64,000 nucleotides of DNA from Meghimatium bilineatum (taxonomy: Eukaryota; Mollusca; Gastropoda; Stylommatophora; Philomycidae): NCBI GenBank assembly GCA_034231615.1, contig CM067318.1, forward strand, positions 39,904,769-39,968,768, written 5' to 3'. Shown one piece after another: positions 49,230-61,310 of this stretch; position 1 is the first letter of the stretch; every line of letters begins with the position of its first letter. The translations under genes were made by a program, and so were the position numbers. Under the pieces are notes generated by a model that was not told the origin of the DNA, ran no database searches, and was given only the letters and a program-made list of their open reading frames with translations.

Positions 49230-49960
49230 CGTTGCACTACAAGGACTCATTAAAGACCTCACTGAAAAACAAGATACATGGGAATAACTTGCACAAAAAG
49301 TGAGACATGGGAATAACTTGCACAAAAACTGAGACATGGGAATAACTTGCACAAAAAGTGAGACATGGGAATAACTTGCACAAAAACTGAGACATGGGAA
49401 TAACTTGCACAAAAAGTGAGACATGGGAATAACTTGCACAAAAAGTGAGACATGGGAATAACTTGCACAAAAAGTGAGACATGGGAATAACTTGCACAAA
49501 AAGTGAGACATAGGAATAACGCACAAAAAGTGAGACATGGGAATAACTTGCACAAAAAGTGAGACATGAGAATAACTTGCACAAAAAGTGATACATGGGA
49601 ATAACTTGCACAAAAAGTGAGACATGGGAATAACTTGCACAAAAAGTGAGACATGAGAATAACTTGCACAAAAAGTGAGACATGGGAATAACTTGCACAA
49701 AAAAGAGCTACATGATGCTCTACATTAAAAAAAAGCTGCAGAATCTTGAGAAAGGATGAGAAATGCAGCAGCTCAACAGGGGAGTGTAGCTAGAAAGTCA
49801 TTGGTAGACCATAAACCATCTACAGTGGTCATCCCATGCCCAAACTGTCCATGGACATTTGCAGCCAGAATGGGGCTTATTAGCCAACAAACTCATAGTC
49901 AAGGGCATAACTCTAACTGAATTTCAAAAGTGGATGTAAAACAACATATCAAAACCAAAC
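49230..49960 (+). mobile_element. non-LTR 3' end with an expanded internal 29-bp array
   Basis: Flanks match 24780-25185 (CTCATTAAAGACCTCACTGA before; GAGCTACATGATGCTC and GCTAGAAAGTCATTGGTAGA after). The array lies where the LINE codes for W-E-x-LAQNRA. Confidence 0.85.
49262..49702. repeat. 29-bp minisatellite, about 15 copies
   Basis: Unit AAAAAGTGAGACATGGGAAT then AACTTGCAC. Open in all three reverse frames because the unit contains no reverse stop; these are not genes. Confidence 0.95.
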
Positions 49961-50049
49961 TATCAGATAAAAGAAGAGTTTTATATCCATTGGCACAGGG
50001 AGCAAAAGACCATCTTCCAATTATATGTATATGAGTTTAGTTCACTCAC

Positions 50050-50335
50050 CTGTGTGTTGCACAGGACCAAAGGGGAACAAATAATAGCATCACAGTTACC
50101 TACCATGCTTGTTATAGAAAGTGACACAGTTATCTGCCATGCATGTTGTAGAAGGTGACTAAAGTAGTGTGGGGGTTGGATATCCAATTACAGTGGGTAA
50201 AGTGACCCAGAAACATTGCTGAACTCAGGTGTGTCAGGCTGAAAGGCACAGATATTGCAGCCAAGCTGTAAATCATGACAACACATTCCTTTCTGTGGAC
50301 TACATCTTACAGGAGTTTGAGAACATAGAAAGAAC
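50050..50335 (+). mobile_element. SINE family A copy with internal duplication
   Basis: GGACCAAAGGGGAACAAATA, a doubled CACAGTTAxCTxCCATGC segment, GGTGTGTCAGGCTGAAAGGC, then GACTACATCTTACAGGAGTT and TGAGAA. Confidence 0.82.
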
Positions 50336-50439
50336 TTTACTGACAGTGGAACTTCTCGTACAAGATAGATGCATTCAACCCAACTCCCTGCCAGAAACTG
50401 TCACCCATGGACATATTGGTGTCTATAGACCAAGGGAAT

Positions 50440-51130
50440 AGAGCTAATATAAACTATATTCATATCCACTGATTGGAAGGCTATCACATGCAAAAGAAGT
50501 TGGCTAGAATCAAGGTGATGCCAAAAACAAATGTTTTAAATGTTGTATAAGGTGCAACTTAAAACTGTTATCATAGCATATAAGTATAGGGGCCTATGTC
50601 AGGTTGATATTGTAGAGAAAATCATGCTGATTGAGGTGAACACAGACATACAACAAACGTTCAACTTTCAAAACCCTTTTTTGCTCTATGCACCATCGAT
50701 GTTGAAGGAAAATGGATAGATGGATGGATATATAAAATTAGATTTAGAATAGATTTAAATTACATTTGAGGTTATATTAGGTAGGGAGATAGATAGGTAG
50801 ATTAGATTAGATTAAGATTAACATTAGATTTAGATTTTTCATTAGGATTGTTTGATTGGCCGATTGAGAGATTATTAGATAAAGATAGACAGATAAGATA
50901 TGTAGATAAGATGCATAAGATTTGATGGATGGATAAAATGAAGGATGGATGGATTGAATAAATTAGAATTTGAAAGTGCATGTAGAAAAACAGAAAGACA
51001 ATTGCTCTTGTTTCTCCTCACAGGTATAGAGATGAGCAGCTGTAATGAAATGTTGTGTGCAGTATGTTCATATTCAGGCTCCAGCTGGACAGTTACCGAC
51101 CAATCATATTTAAGAAATGAAAACAATCAA
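50440..51130. repeat. GATA/GATTA-rich low-complexity intron
   Basis: 50700-50960 is dominated by GATGGATGGATAGAT and TAGATTAGATTAG strings. Nothing coding recognised nearby. Confidence 0.7.
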
Positions 51131-51499
51131 TGTTATATATTATGATGTTTAAGTTTTCACTGCATATATTCTTCTACTGTTATGACTGTGTATCAGGGGG
51201 GTTGGAAACCTTTTGTGATATGAGGGCTGGATACACAGCTGGTTGGAGGTCAAAATAATTTAATCTGAAGGTTTAAGTACACGTTATCTATTATATTTAT
51301 AAATAATACAAATGAGGCTATGGAAAGTATAAGTAATTTATAAATGATAAAAATGAATGAGGCTATGGAAAGGATCAGTAATTTAAAAATGTCAATCTTA
51401 ATCACAAGGAGTGAAGTTGACAAATTTCCAGAATTGTATTAATTACTAAATATACATTTAAACCAACTATATAAATTATTAACTTACACCAGTTTTGAA

Positions 51500-51655
51500 A
51501 CACAAAACTACTTGGGTTCATTCCCAAATTCTCACTAGATTTCTTTCATAGCAGGACAATTGTCCTACCAGATTTCCAGCAGGATGTAAACCATAAAACA
51601 TAAATACAGTGTGTCATAATTTTATTTGTGCCAACTTCGGTGGTGGTAACTAACA
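51500..51655 (-). mobile_element. SINE family B copy, reverse
   Basis: AGCAGGACAATTGTCCTACC, AGATTTCCAGCAGGATGTA and AGTGTGTCATAATTTTATTT are reverse complements of the family B core. Confidence 0.78.
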
Positions 51656-51989
51656 CAGCCAGTGTTTTTAGCACTTGCACTAAATGGTGGATGTCTGTAA
51701 CCACATCGTTTGTAGGCCAGGCAATTTAGAAAATGGCATTAATCTAAAGACTATGCTGAAAGTTTACAAAACAATGCTACTTCTAGTGCAGTTATACTGG
51801 TGAAACATGGACTATGTATAGATGACGTCAGGAATCTCAATCACTTTCACACAACTTGTCTCAGAAAAGTTATCATAACAAATATTATATATAACAAACT
51901 CATAGTCAAAGACATAAATTGAATTTTATAAAGTGGATGTAATAAATGGACATCATCATCACTTTTAATGTTCGAATAACTAGTAGACC

Positions 51990-53595
51990 AACTAGTAAGA
52001 CAACATATACAAATATTTAGGTATATTAATCAGATGGAAGATGTATTAAAGAAGTCAAACGTAGAGTTGCCCAGGCAAAGATAACATTTCACAAGATGAA
52101 GACCATCCTATGTAATATATTTTTGTCAATTAACTCTTTGTCTCCGTAGTCCACAGTAAGGTTGTCCTCCTATGCCGGAGCACATTTTAGAATATTTTTA
52201 GTAATTTATGGTAGTATTTGTATTTTTTCAATTTCTCCATCACCATTCTATTCATATTATCAATTCTTATATAAAAATATTCAGAAATGGATAGGAAATT
52301 ATATTATGTTTAGTTTGTGTGCTTATTTGCAATATTATATTAGGTATATACAATTTAATTAATAAAAAAACAAGAAAATATGGGGAAATAACAATATAAA
52401 CTTTTACATACCCAAGCTTGTATCCCAGAAAACCGAATCATAATCCATTTATTGTGAAATAAAACACACCTACATGTATCCTGAACCATTTTGTACTGCA
52501 TACAAGTATTTATATATACATAATTATTTATAAATGTCACATTGTCTTGAAGTCAACAAATGTATACAAAATACACATTTTCACAAAAGATTATAATTAT
52601 TAGGCCTACATTTTAGTGCCCAGGACTTATTATTTAATCCCTATATACATAATACAAATCATTATGCCTTAGATAATGTTCTGAATATTCACATTCGTAT
52701 ATGATACTCCTAAAATAATGTTTTTGAATATAGATAAGGGGGAAAGCAATATATATTGCATTGGAAACGCCCCTCCTGAGCTTCATCAAAACTCAATTAT
52801 AAATCAGAACTTCCATCAAAGTCAGATCGTAATAATAATTATAATTCAATATTAGGCCTACAATCATCAACTAAGCTAATTTTGAAATTATTACCTAATG
52901 TATTTTAGAACATTTCCAAAGCCTAGCTAAATTAAAAACATAGAGGATGTCTAAATTTCATTACTTCAAAAAAGTAGCAATAAGTTACACAAAATTAAAA
53001 TGTAAACACACTTGTTTATATGAAATTAGAGCTAAAATTTAACAAAATGTCTCCGACTTTCGCCACGCTTCCCAAGATAGACCTATTCTTGATTGGAAGT
53101 ACCGCAAATAATGACTGTTCGTTTGATTTTACGGTCGTCGTAATGTTTATAATTCATAATAGTAAATTCATATAAAAATGTCAATTTAAGCGGCTTTTGG
53201 CACAGCGGTTCTTCTAAATGTAGATATTAGCGGCTTGGTGGATATAAGGAGTTACGGTGAGAGAGTTCTTAGTAGTTATATAGAACCAATTCTGATGTTT
53301 GGAAATGAATCTTGGACACTGCAGAATAGTGAAAAATTATATTGAGACAGTAGAGATGTGTTTTATAGAAGAATGTTAAGAACACCTTGGACAGATAAAA
53401 AGTGTAATGAAGATATCTTGAAAGAAGTTAATTCAAAAATAAATTTGCTTTCCCGCATCAGAAAGTGACAGTCCACATTTTTTGAACACATCATGAGAAG
53501 AGAAAAGATGGAACACATTGTAACAACAGGCAAGTTGTAGACCAAAAGAGGTAGCAGAAGACCAAGAGAGAAGATGCTTGACAACCTAACATTAA
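51990..53595 (+). mobile_element. non-LTR RT tail split by a TTAA-site insertion
   Basis: First part to 52130 (TATTAAAGAAGTCAAACGTA; CCCAGGCAAAGATAACA), second part from 53252 (SYIEPILMFGNESWTL, YRRMLRTPWTDKKCNE, MRREKMEHIVTTGKL). Same family as 2770-3335, whose continuous copy fixes the break. Confidence 0.82.
52134..53251. mobile_element. probable piggyBac-type insertion, 1118 bp
   Basis: TTAA at 52130-52133, TTAC (one change) at 53252-53255. Ends CTCTTTGTCTCC and, inverted, CTCCTTATATCC are similar. A reverse-strand acidic string RSDFDGSSD recalls piggyBac N-termini. No transposase core. Confidence 0.6.
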
Positions 53596-53639
53596 ATTTA
53601 TTTTTTCAAAAGTCATAGAGGATTGCCTTCACTGTACTC

Positions 53640-53865
53640 AGGTTTCCCATATATACTCCATCACTCTCAACTAAACTACTCACATGCCAGGAGTACCACT
53701 CACAGCATGTAACTCCTTAGCTTCAAGTATTAATCCCTAGAGATCTCCGAAATAATCCACATTGTAAGCAAGATGACATGAGCCAGATTCAAACTCATAA
53801 CTTCTTGAGCACAAGGCGAACAGCTTAATCACAATAGATACATTCTGCGAAAATCAGTTATGCTA
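53640..53865 (-). mobile_element. tRNA-derived SINE, reverse
   Basis: Reverse strand: TATTGTGATTAAGCTGTTCG (A-box-like), AAGTTATGAGTTTGAATCTG (B-box-like), TACTTGAAGCTAAGGAGTTA body. Matches 27015-27260. Confidence 0.75.
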
Positions 53866-54145
53866 TTTGTGTCAATAAAATGGTGACACAACACTTCTCC
53901 ATTCTCTCACTACATCCTGCTGAATGTGCTAAACTTCATTTTCCTGCTTGGGCATATCTAGTAGAACTATTATCTTGTCCGACTACAAGAGAGTTTCAGT
54001 GGGTGTTAGAGAATGAAAAATAGAAAAACTGTGTGAATATTTCCTTCTGACCTTGATAACACATCTCTCTAGACTACATCCTGTTGGAAATCTAGTAGGA
54101 TCATTGTCCTGCTACAAGAGAAATCCAGTGGGAGTTTGAGAACTC
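53850..54145 (+). mobile_element. two adjoining SINE family B pieces
   Basis: 53860-54020: AATGGTGACACAACACTTCT ... AGAGAGTTTCAGTGGGTGTT. 54055-54145: ACTACATCCTGTTGGAAATC ... GAAATCCAGTGGGAGTTTGA. Confidence 0.8.
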
Positions 54146-54344
54146 TAACAAATACAATTTATACCTTAGTACAGTGTAATAAATCTCATATCATAAACCT
54201 AGTCGTACATAGATAATATATTGTATAATACACAACTATATAAATCTCTGGACCAGAAAATAATAAACCCTAGATGAACATGCTCCTCCTTGTATTATTC
54301 TAGCATCATCAAGTGCCATTTCCATAAGAAATATATGCTGCAAT

Positions 54345-54720
54345 GGACCTACTACATCCACTTTGTGCACTCTACTAGTCAATCCTGTAGTGTTTCCCTT
54401 CCACTTTTATCTCTCTCTACCTTCTGCTCTAAACTCTACCTTCAACAAGGTTTCAAAATATTGTATTTGTTTGGTTTTTTTCCCCATTAACAATTGTTTT
54501 TTTATTTGCAGTGTTGTCAGAACCTCTGTTTTATTATTTTTCCACAAAGTTCACCAGACTTTTCTATACATCTATGAAGGCATTCATTCTGTCTTCTATC
54601 TGTTCATTATCTATGTTTCTGAGCCATACATTGTTTGATTGTATAATCCTAAAAATAGATACTTTATTACACAGACAATCCAATTATGATTGCAATGGCA
54701 AGAGAACAAAATAATGCTAG
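54345..54720 (-). mobile_element. LINE RT tail fragment, reverse
   Basis: Reverse complement near 54515-54640 includes AATGTATGGCTCAGAAACAT (YGSEAW-type) and the region homologous to 60030-60310. A splice-acceptor-like TTATTTGCAG inside it is part of the repeat. Confidence 0.55.
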
Positions 54721-55144
54721 TGTTATGAAATGTTGTGAAATATATTTATACAGCTGGTCAGATGTCACTTGAGTGTCCCATATTCTTCACACTGCTTGAG
54801 CTAGTGTAATTGTCCAGGCGATATGCTAAAGAGATATTTATTGTGCAGAAATTTCATGGAGGCAGTTAACATTTGTGTACTATATGCATTTTAGATTTTT
54901 GAATGTATTAGAATATGTATTTGCATGTAGTGTGTCAAATGTAGAACAGAGGGTAAACTCTTTCAAGATCTTCACAGGAGCCACAGAGTTTCATGCACAT
55001 CATACTTGGACACACTAATAACACAGTGTGTGTAGCGATGCGCTTCCTCCTTGATTTTCCAACCGTGGAGGGTAGAACAAGGATCTGCCAAGCATGTGCT
55101 TTCCTCCGAGTTAATGCAGACATAAATTATTCTCTGCACTGATA

Positions 55145-55990
55145 AATTCAATCAATCAATCAATCAAGTGCCATGCTGAATGGCATAGGCGATCATGTTT
55201 CTCCACAACTCTCTGTCTCTTGTGTTGTCAATAAGCATGGTTGGTGAACTTCTACCATGCCACAATAGTAGTACATCTAGCAACTTTTCTCTTTGTCGTC
55301 CCTTATCTCTTCTCCCCTTGATATTTCCAGTGGTTATTAAGTGTTCAAGCTGTGTTCTTCACAGCATTGATAAATTAGGGAGCAGACTCAACAGAGGAAA
55401 ATCTTGGATGGACCAGGATATTATTCACCATGTCTGTTCGCTCGAGGGCATATATCCAAGTACAGAATGGGATGGTTAGAATCTTCAACACACACTCACA
55501 AATGCTTTCTCAGCGATTCAATGACTGTGCTAAGAAAGATTGAGAAAGACTGGGAATGCTAGTTGTAGTAGGTATAGTGGTCTAAACTAACAAGAATCAA
55601 CTTTATATTTGTGCTTGGACATGTGAGTGTCTGAGACAATTAATGCACAGATAGGCTTGCTAGTACGGCAATCATGGGGACCTGATAAGCAATGAACTGA
55701 ACTAATATTCTGAATGCCCTTAGGAAGATAGGTCAAGTGACGGATGTAACAAATGCTTTTGAATTTGTAACCTTGAGCCGGCTACATGAATATCATGTCA
55801 AGATAGGTGTCCTTGAGCAGACTACATGAACATAGTGACTTATTTTTGTGTCACAGTGACGACCATTCAGAAATTTTTCTCTTTGTCTTCCTCTGTATCT
55901 TCTTCCCCTTGATATTTCCGGTGGTAACTAAATGTTAAAGTTTCACTTTTCTCATCACATGCTCTAAAAATCTTGATTGTCCATTTCTAT
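55145..55990 (-). mobile_element. LINE RT tail, reverse, in two blocks
   Basis: 55145-55350 and 55835-55990 match consecutive parts of 43475-44135. The ~480 bp between them (55350-55835) has no recognised content and may be an insertion. Confidence 0.65.
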
Positions 55991-56079
55991 TTATCACTAA
56001 AATGCCAAACTACATTTTTGTAAACAACTGATATTTGTTATCCAGAAAAATGACTTAAGTTTATGATATGAAATAATCT

Positions 56080-56620
56080 CTTTAGCTGTGTGCAGATAGC
56101 TCTTAACAGCCCATATCCTTTCTGACAAAAGCATAGGCCCTCCTGAGTTAGGTAACTGAGGTGACACTAAAATGCATAAAGTTTGCTGTTTTAAAGGGTA
56201 TGGTTGTGTGCAAGGGGTGGGGGATTTATAGATATGCATCTTTAGTCCAACCCAGAAGGGATGCTGTATTCTAGTATCCCAGGAGTACAGCATATATGTC
56301 TGGGCCAACTAGTTCATCATTCTTCCATCATGATGTCTGTTGGCCCCCATCTGTAGTAATGGGGCACATCTAGTATTTACTGCTACCTAGGAGTCTGCCA
56401 TAAAAGGACAAAGGTGCAATTTTCGTTCTTTCTGTCATCCATGGGGGACATCAATTTGACAAAAGACAAAAGTAAGCGATTGAGGCAAGACATTCAGTGA
56501 CAATGACTTTTTCCACAGGTGACAGGTTATCAGCCCATCCCCTAACTTTCCATAGTCACTTCCTTACGACATGCCTGGAAAGAAGACAGTGGCCTGTTCT
56601 TTACAATTGTTTTTCATATG
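56080..56620. repeat. dispersed ~500-bp repeat, copy 2
   Basis: Same order of blocks as 23815-24330, ending CTTACGACATGCCTGGAAAG. Confidence 0.8.
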
Positions 56621-56839
56621 TAGTGTTACTGTAATACTGCTGTCATTGTATGTGTTGACTGAACTCAACATCTGGATGTCCTTATATCTTAGTGTCAGAA
56701 TTTGTATGCCATTTCTTTCTGATTTTAAACTTAGTCATCAAATTATTGTTCAGCTATATAAATTTGTTTGTTCAATATGATTATAACATTAAATTTACAT
56801 GTAAAAGGTTGTGTTTTTTAAAACTAGTGATTATGAACA

Positions 56840-56945
56840 TTAGTCATTCATATGAGTAACGAAACATGAGTGATGAACATATGAGTGACGAAACATGAGT
56901 GACGAAACATGAGTGATGAACATATGAGTGACGAAACAAATGGAA
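56840..56945. repeat. short ATGAGTGACGAAAC tandem repeats
   Basis: Five or so units of ATGAGTGACGAAAC / ATGAGTGATGAACAT. The rest of 56620-57640 shows no recognised element. Confidence 0.8.
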
Positions 56946-57639
56946 AGTGCAGCATTTCTTTGGTTTTTATTGTGAACAGTATTATTATTGGCACAAACAG
57001 AACAGTTACTATGGCAGCAATACAAATATTTGTGATGCTTAAATAAAACCAAAAAAACAGGACAAAGCCAGATGCATCTACAAATGCAAGAAATCACTTG
57101 TAGCTTGAAATCTGGTTAGTGTTTGCGATGGGAGGTCTTTTCTAATACATCAACACTATGTGAAATGAGTGGAAACATATGATGCTGTTACTACTGTAAT
57201 AATGTCACAAAATAATTGAGATAAAATTAAGTGTTGGATGCCACTGATCAATTTTGGTTAGATCTGCATTAACTAGCTTCAAAATCTATGATGTAATCAA
57301 AGCTGATGTAGACATCTGGAAACATAAGCTTTACTACTAGACATTTGTATGTATATGTGTGTGTGTAGTTAATCATGTCAATGATAAGTTCAAAGATCAA
57401 CTAGTTTCAACATAGTTCACTTATTCAGATGATCAAATTAATGACTGGATATCTGTAGGTAGCAACCAAAATAGTGGTAAAAAGCCAAAAAATGTTGACC
57501 ATTTTTAGTATTCAGATTGGTGAAAAGTTGCCAGCATACAGTGTGAGCAATGCTGATCAACAGGTTGCAACACATGGCTAGTCTACTAATAATGTTTACC
57601 TTCAAGTAGAACTGGTAAAACACTACAATTGTTAGATGC

Positions 57640-57800
57640 TACCACCAATCAGATGTGTTGGACCACTGGTGCAAACAAAATGTCAATACATCTCCATTCT
57701 CTGGGCTAGATCCTGCTGAAAATCTAGAAGACCATTGCCATGCTACAAGATAGATCCAGTGGGAACAAATGCTTTTAAAAAAAAAAAAAAGAATTTAATG
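57640..57800 (+). mobile_element. SINE family B copy
   Basis: CAGATGTGTTGGACCACTGG, CATCTCCATTCTCTGGGCTA, GATAGATCCAGTGGGAACAA, then an A-run. Confidence 0.8.
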
Positions 57801-57819
57801 ACTAAGAAAATAGTCCACT

Positions 57820-58040
57820 TCAAACTTGGTATTGTTGTAAGTGACATGACACTGGGTCTACCTGTTGACATAGTGGACATTTATGCAGCAACTGGGGCAC
57901 ACATTTTGTAACTGTGTCTGGGTTAGTGCTCCAAACTTGGTATTGTTGTAAGCAACATGCCACTGGGTCTAGCTGTATTAAATAGTGGATATTTATGCAG
58001 CAACTGGTGCACACATTTTATAACTATGCCTGGGCCAGTG
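57820..58040. repeat. ~117-bp direct duplication
   Basis: TTGGTATTGTTGTAAG...CACTGGGTCTA...ATTTATGCAGCAACTGG occurs twice in tandem. Confidence 0.85.
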
Positions 58041-58129
58041 ATGATAAAATATGTGAAAGAAATTTAACCTGGTTGGTGTATTTTTGTTTGAAGTAGCTCA
58101 AGTTTTCTAGACTTAATGAGAGAGAAAGT

Positions 58130-58710
58130 GGGGAAATGTCGTGGATGGCAGAAGCACTATTGCACTGGTTACCACAACCGATTATTTGGTTAGAGGAGAG
58201 AAGTGGATAAACACTGGGTAGAAAATGGCTACAACCTCCAGCATGAGAATGGAAATTGAGGCGGTTACAGAAGCACTCAAATGGATTTGTGACACAAAAA
58301 CATTGGGAGCTTGAATAGTCATAGACTCTCAGTGCACACTTATAAAGATATTGGTTGCTCCAACATGAGTGGATGGATTACATTGCATATTCTTATCCAC
58401 AAAGAATTGTGTAGGTTTATTCTCCTGAACATGCAGTAGTCTGTAGCAATGAGAGAGCTGACACATTAGCAGCGAAAGTAGCAATACCAGAATTAGAGAT
58501 GCACAAGAATCACATATTAAGAAAAAAAATTTTATATGAACATTTTCTAAATGAGGAAACTAGACTGGAATGACCCCAGGGCGAGCAGAACAGGATGACT
58601 GAGTGGGCTTCTAAAGTGTTTGTGTAACCAGCGAGCTAGAGTAACCATCAGCAACATACTCTTGGTCATATGCTGCAGAGACTGGGCAGCTCTAGGTTTG
58701 CCCATAGTAT
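58130..58710 (+). mobile_element. Jockey/I-like RNase H fragment
   Basis: TTSSMRMEIEAVTEALKWI, IVIDSQCTLIKIL, SNERADTLAAKVAIPE and MTEWASKVFV: RNase H domain in order, with stops. Confidence 0.82.
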
Positions 58711-59039
58711 GTCAACATTGATTTAGAAAACCAAACTATTTGAGATGGCTTTAATAGTATTTTAACAACTCTATGTCACTGTGTAAATAAGTTACAGAGT
58801 TAATATCTGATGTTTGTGTCACAAGGTGCAGATATCACAGCTAAGCTGTACCACAGCACACATTTCATTCTCTGAACTGTTAACCTGCAGGAGTTTGAGA
58901 ATGAATGCAAAAGAACAACACCATACTCTAGTGCATAAGACTGTTATCATCATCACTAACTAAGCTATGCATAATCCTACATCATTGTCAATAGTCACAG
59001 CAATCAACATTATACATTGTTCATCACTAACACACACAT

Positions 59040-59445
59040 CAATGCATTATTCCTTCCCAACAGATTTGTTGATGAAGAAGGCATTATTCCTTCCCAACAG
59101 ATTTGTGTTGATGAAGAATGCATTATTCCTTCCCAACAGATTTGTGTTGATGAAGAATGCATTATTCCTTCCCAACAGATTTGTTGATGGAGAATGCATT
59201 ATTCCTTCCCAACAGATTTGTGCTGATGGAGGAGGCTAACCCATCTATGCATTATTCCTTCCCAACAGGTTTGTGTTGATGGAGAATGCATTATTCCTTC
59301 CCAACAGATTTGTGCTGATGGAGAATGCATTATTCCTTCCCAATAGATTTGTGCTGATGGAGAATGCATTATTCCTTCCCAACAGATTTGTGCTGATGGA
59401 GGAGGCTAACCCATCTATGCATTATTCCCTCCCAACAGATTTGTG
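59040..59445. repeat. 39-bp minisatellite with acceptor-like sequence
   Basis: Unit TGCATTATTCCTTCCCAACA then GATTTGTGTTGATGAAGAA, about ten copies, two of them with an extra GAGGCTAACCCATCTA. CCTTCCCAACAG resembles a 3' splice site. Confidence 0.93.
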
Positions 59446-59494
59446 AGCATGTCTTCTGTAGAATCTCTAATGGTTCCATATATAAATCAATCAA
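59440..59494 (+). CDS. possible further tail exon at the end of a 39-bp array
   Basis: After the last of about ten 39-bp repeats, each containing a splice-acceptor-like CCTTCCCAACAG, the unique sequence reads ICEHVFCRISNGSIYKSIN in phase 0 and meets a GTAAAG donor-like site. Phase fits exon 15. The arrangement mirrors exon 13, where acceptor copies precede the true exon. It lacks homology support and could be chance. Confidence 0.25.
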
Positions 59495-59759
59495 TGGTAA
59501 AGATGAACAAGGAAGCTTACCTTAAATGTATAAATAATTGTAAAATAGCATTATTGCTACACTAAGCAAATTACAAAAATAATGACAAGTAATTGAAATA
59601 TTGAATGATCAGAACAAGATATATTACATATCATCTATGTACACATAAATATAGCACACAAGTTCAAACACACAGAACTTTCATGAGATAATCTGCTAAA
59701 GATCTTTCAGTGTTTTTCTCTCACTATTGTGCCATAACAACTAAGCTTAATCATGGTGA

Positions 59760-60470
59760 AATGTGTACTTTGTTGAACATAACTAAAATGTTTCGATATC
59801 ATCAAGTACCATATCTGCCACATTGGTTGGCTGCAACAGATCTCCAACATCCTGTCACCTGCTTTGGTAGTGCACCCTTCTAGACTGTAACCTGTCCACC
59901 TCATGTTACTCTCCAACCTGTATCTCTGCCTACCACTTGCTCGCCTCTATCCTCAAGTAAAGTCTTCAACATGTTGTCATGTCTTGTAATATGCCCAAAA
60001 TATTTTATTTGTTTGATCATTTCCTTTAATAATTTTTTTGCATACTGAGTGTTGTTAGAACCTCTTTGTTTTCTACTCTTTCTGACGTTCTCCCTATTCT
60101 TCATTAGGAAAATATGCAGCAAACAACTGAGAGGACCTAGTTGTTCAAATCCTGTTTGTTGCATGCTTTTTCTTTATTAATAAATCCTGGATGCTTCTAT
60201 ATTTTATTATTCTCACCTATTCATTATATATATCCACATCTCAAAGGTGTCAGTTAGCCATCTGTCTTCTAGTTGCTTGTTTTTTGTCCATGTTTCTGAG
60301 CCATACATGAACATAAAATAGATGTAGTATTTTATAATTATAAGTTTTAATTTGTTTAGATGTTAATATTTTCCTCGTGTTTATTTAAAGTATTTTTAGA
60401 CATTCCTCACTTCACATTTTCTCAGCAATTTGAATTATCTTTAATGACCTACATGACAGTAAAATTTTGC
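59760..60470 (-). mobile_element. non-LTR RT tail fragment, reverse
   Basis: Reverse strand: MAQKHGQKTSN-like YGSExW region (60240-60310), LLKEMIKQIKYFGHITRHDN, MLKTLLEDRGEQVVGR and MRWTGYSLEGCTTKAGDRML. Same family as 31255-31665 and 38979-39107. Confidence 0.82.
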
Positions 60471-60479
60471 GGACGGTCA

Positions 60480-61300
60480 AGCAACACAAAAAAAGTAACT
60501 AGTTGGGCAGTATTTCTCATGAGATTCTGAACATTCTATGCGATCATGTCACAAAATATTTGTGTTCGCTCCTATCTCTCTTGTCCTCCATCTTGCTTAT
60601 CATAGAATTCCATACCCTCTTTGAGTAGAAGACTTCTCAAAGCATTACACACCGCTCAGAGTTGCAGCCATCTGGGTATAAAGTCAATCTCTGGAGATAA
60701 ACCTCCCTCCCCCAATTGCACATAGGGTGAGCTAATAGCTCGCAATACCTGGGCATCAAAACAGTCATAGTATTCATAAATGACTCTGCCCCTAATGAGC
60801 ATGCGATATCATGGCATAGCCCACTACCACTGTGCACTGCCCATGTGCCCTGAAATAAAGATAAACATGTTTCTGCAAATGGCTTTTATTTTTGCCATGA
60901 ATTCAACAACAAAATTTGAACAAGATATTTTCAACATTGTGACCTTTGGTGCAGATGTTCTAATTGTCTGCAGAATTCTATACAGTTTTCAGTTTATATT
61001 TATTTTATCATATATATATGTATTATCAACAAAATAAAACAAAAACAGACACTGAGTAGCAATGGCAACAAGATCTTTTGATCTATTATATATTTTTGGT
61101 ACTGTGCAGGCAAAAATTACACAAGCTGAAGAAATGTGTAAACTTGCTTGCCATACACAGTGTGAATGTGCTAGAATTTTATATGCACTATGTAATATGC
61201 CATTACGTATTGTGTTAGTACTTGTAAATACAGTTGAGTAAATGATGTAAATGACACATTTTTACAGAGATATATTACAACAAACTCTTGAGGCACATTC
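60480..61300. other. no recognisable gene
   Basis: Contains an acceptor-like TTGGTACTGTGCAG at 61100-61113 followed by a 38-codon open stretch ending in TAA; see the rejected list. Otherwise AT-rich. Confidence 0.45.
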
Positions 61301-61310
61301 AAACTAAATA

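Noticed and set aside
49224-49700. Three overlapping ~150-residue reverse open frames with CASYSHVSLF-type repeats
   Set aside because: A 29-bp unit cycles through all three frames; it is a minisatellite in a LINE relic.
52144-52362. Candidate terminal exon after TCTCCGTAG, open for about 70 codons, followed by AATAAA
   Set aside because: It lies inside the TTAA-flanked insertion at 52134-53251, and the AG is part of the transposon end.
54510-54575. Acceptor-like TTATTTGCAG with short open frame
   Set aside because: The same sequence occurs in the reverse LINE tail at 60030-60310, so it is repeat-derived.
61114-61240. Candidate last exon after TACTGTGCAG, 38 codons then TAA
   Set aside because: Phase 0 fits exon 15, but there is no homology, the sequence is AT-rich and the candidate at 59440 competes. 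Left as unproven.
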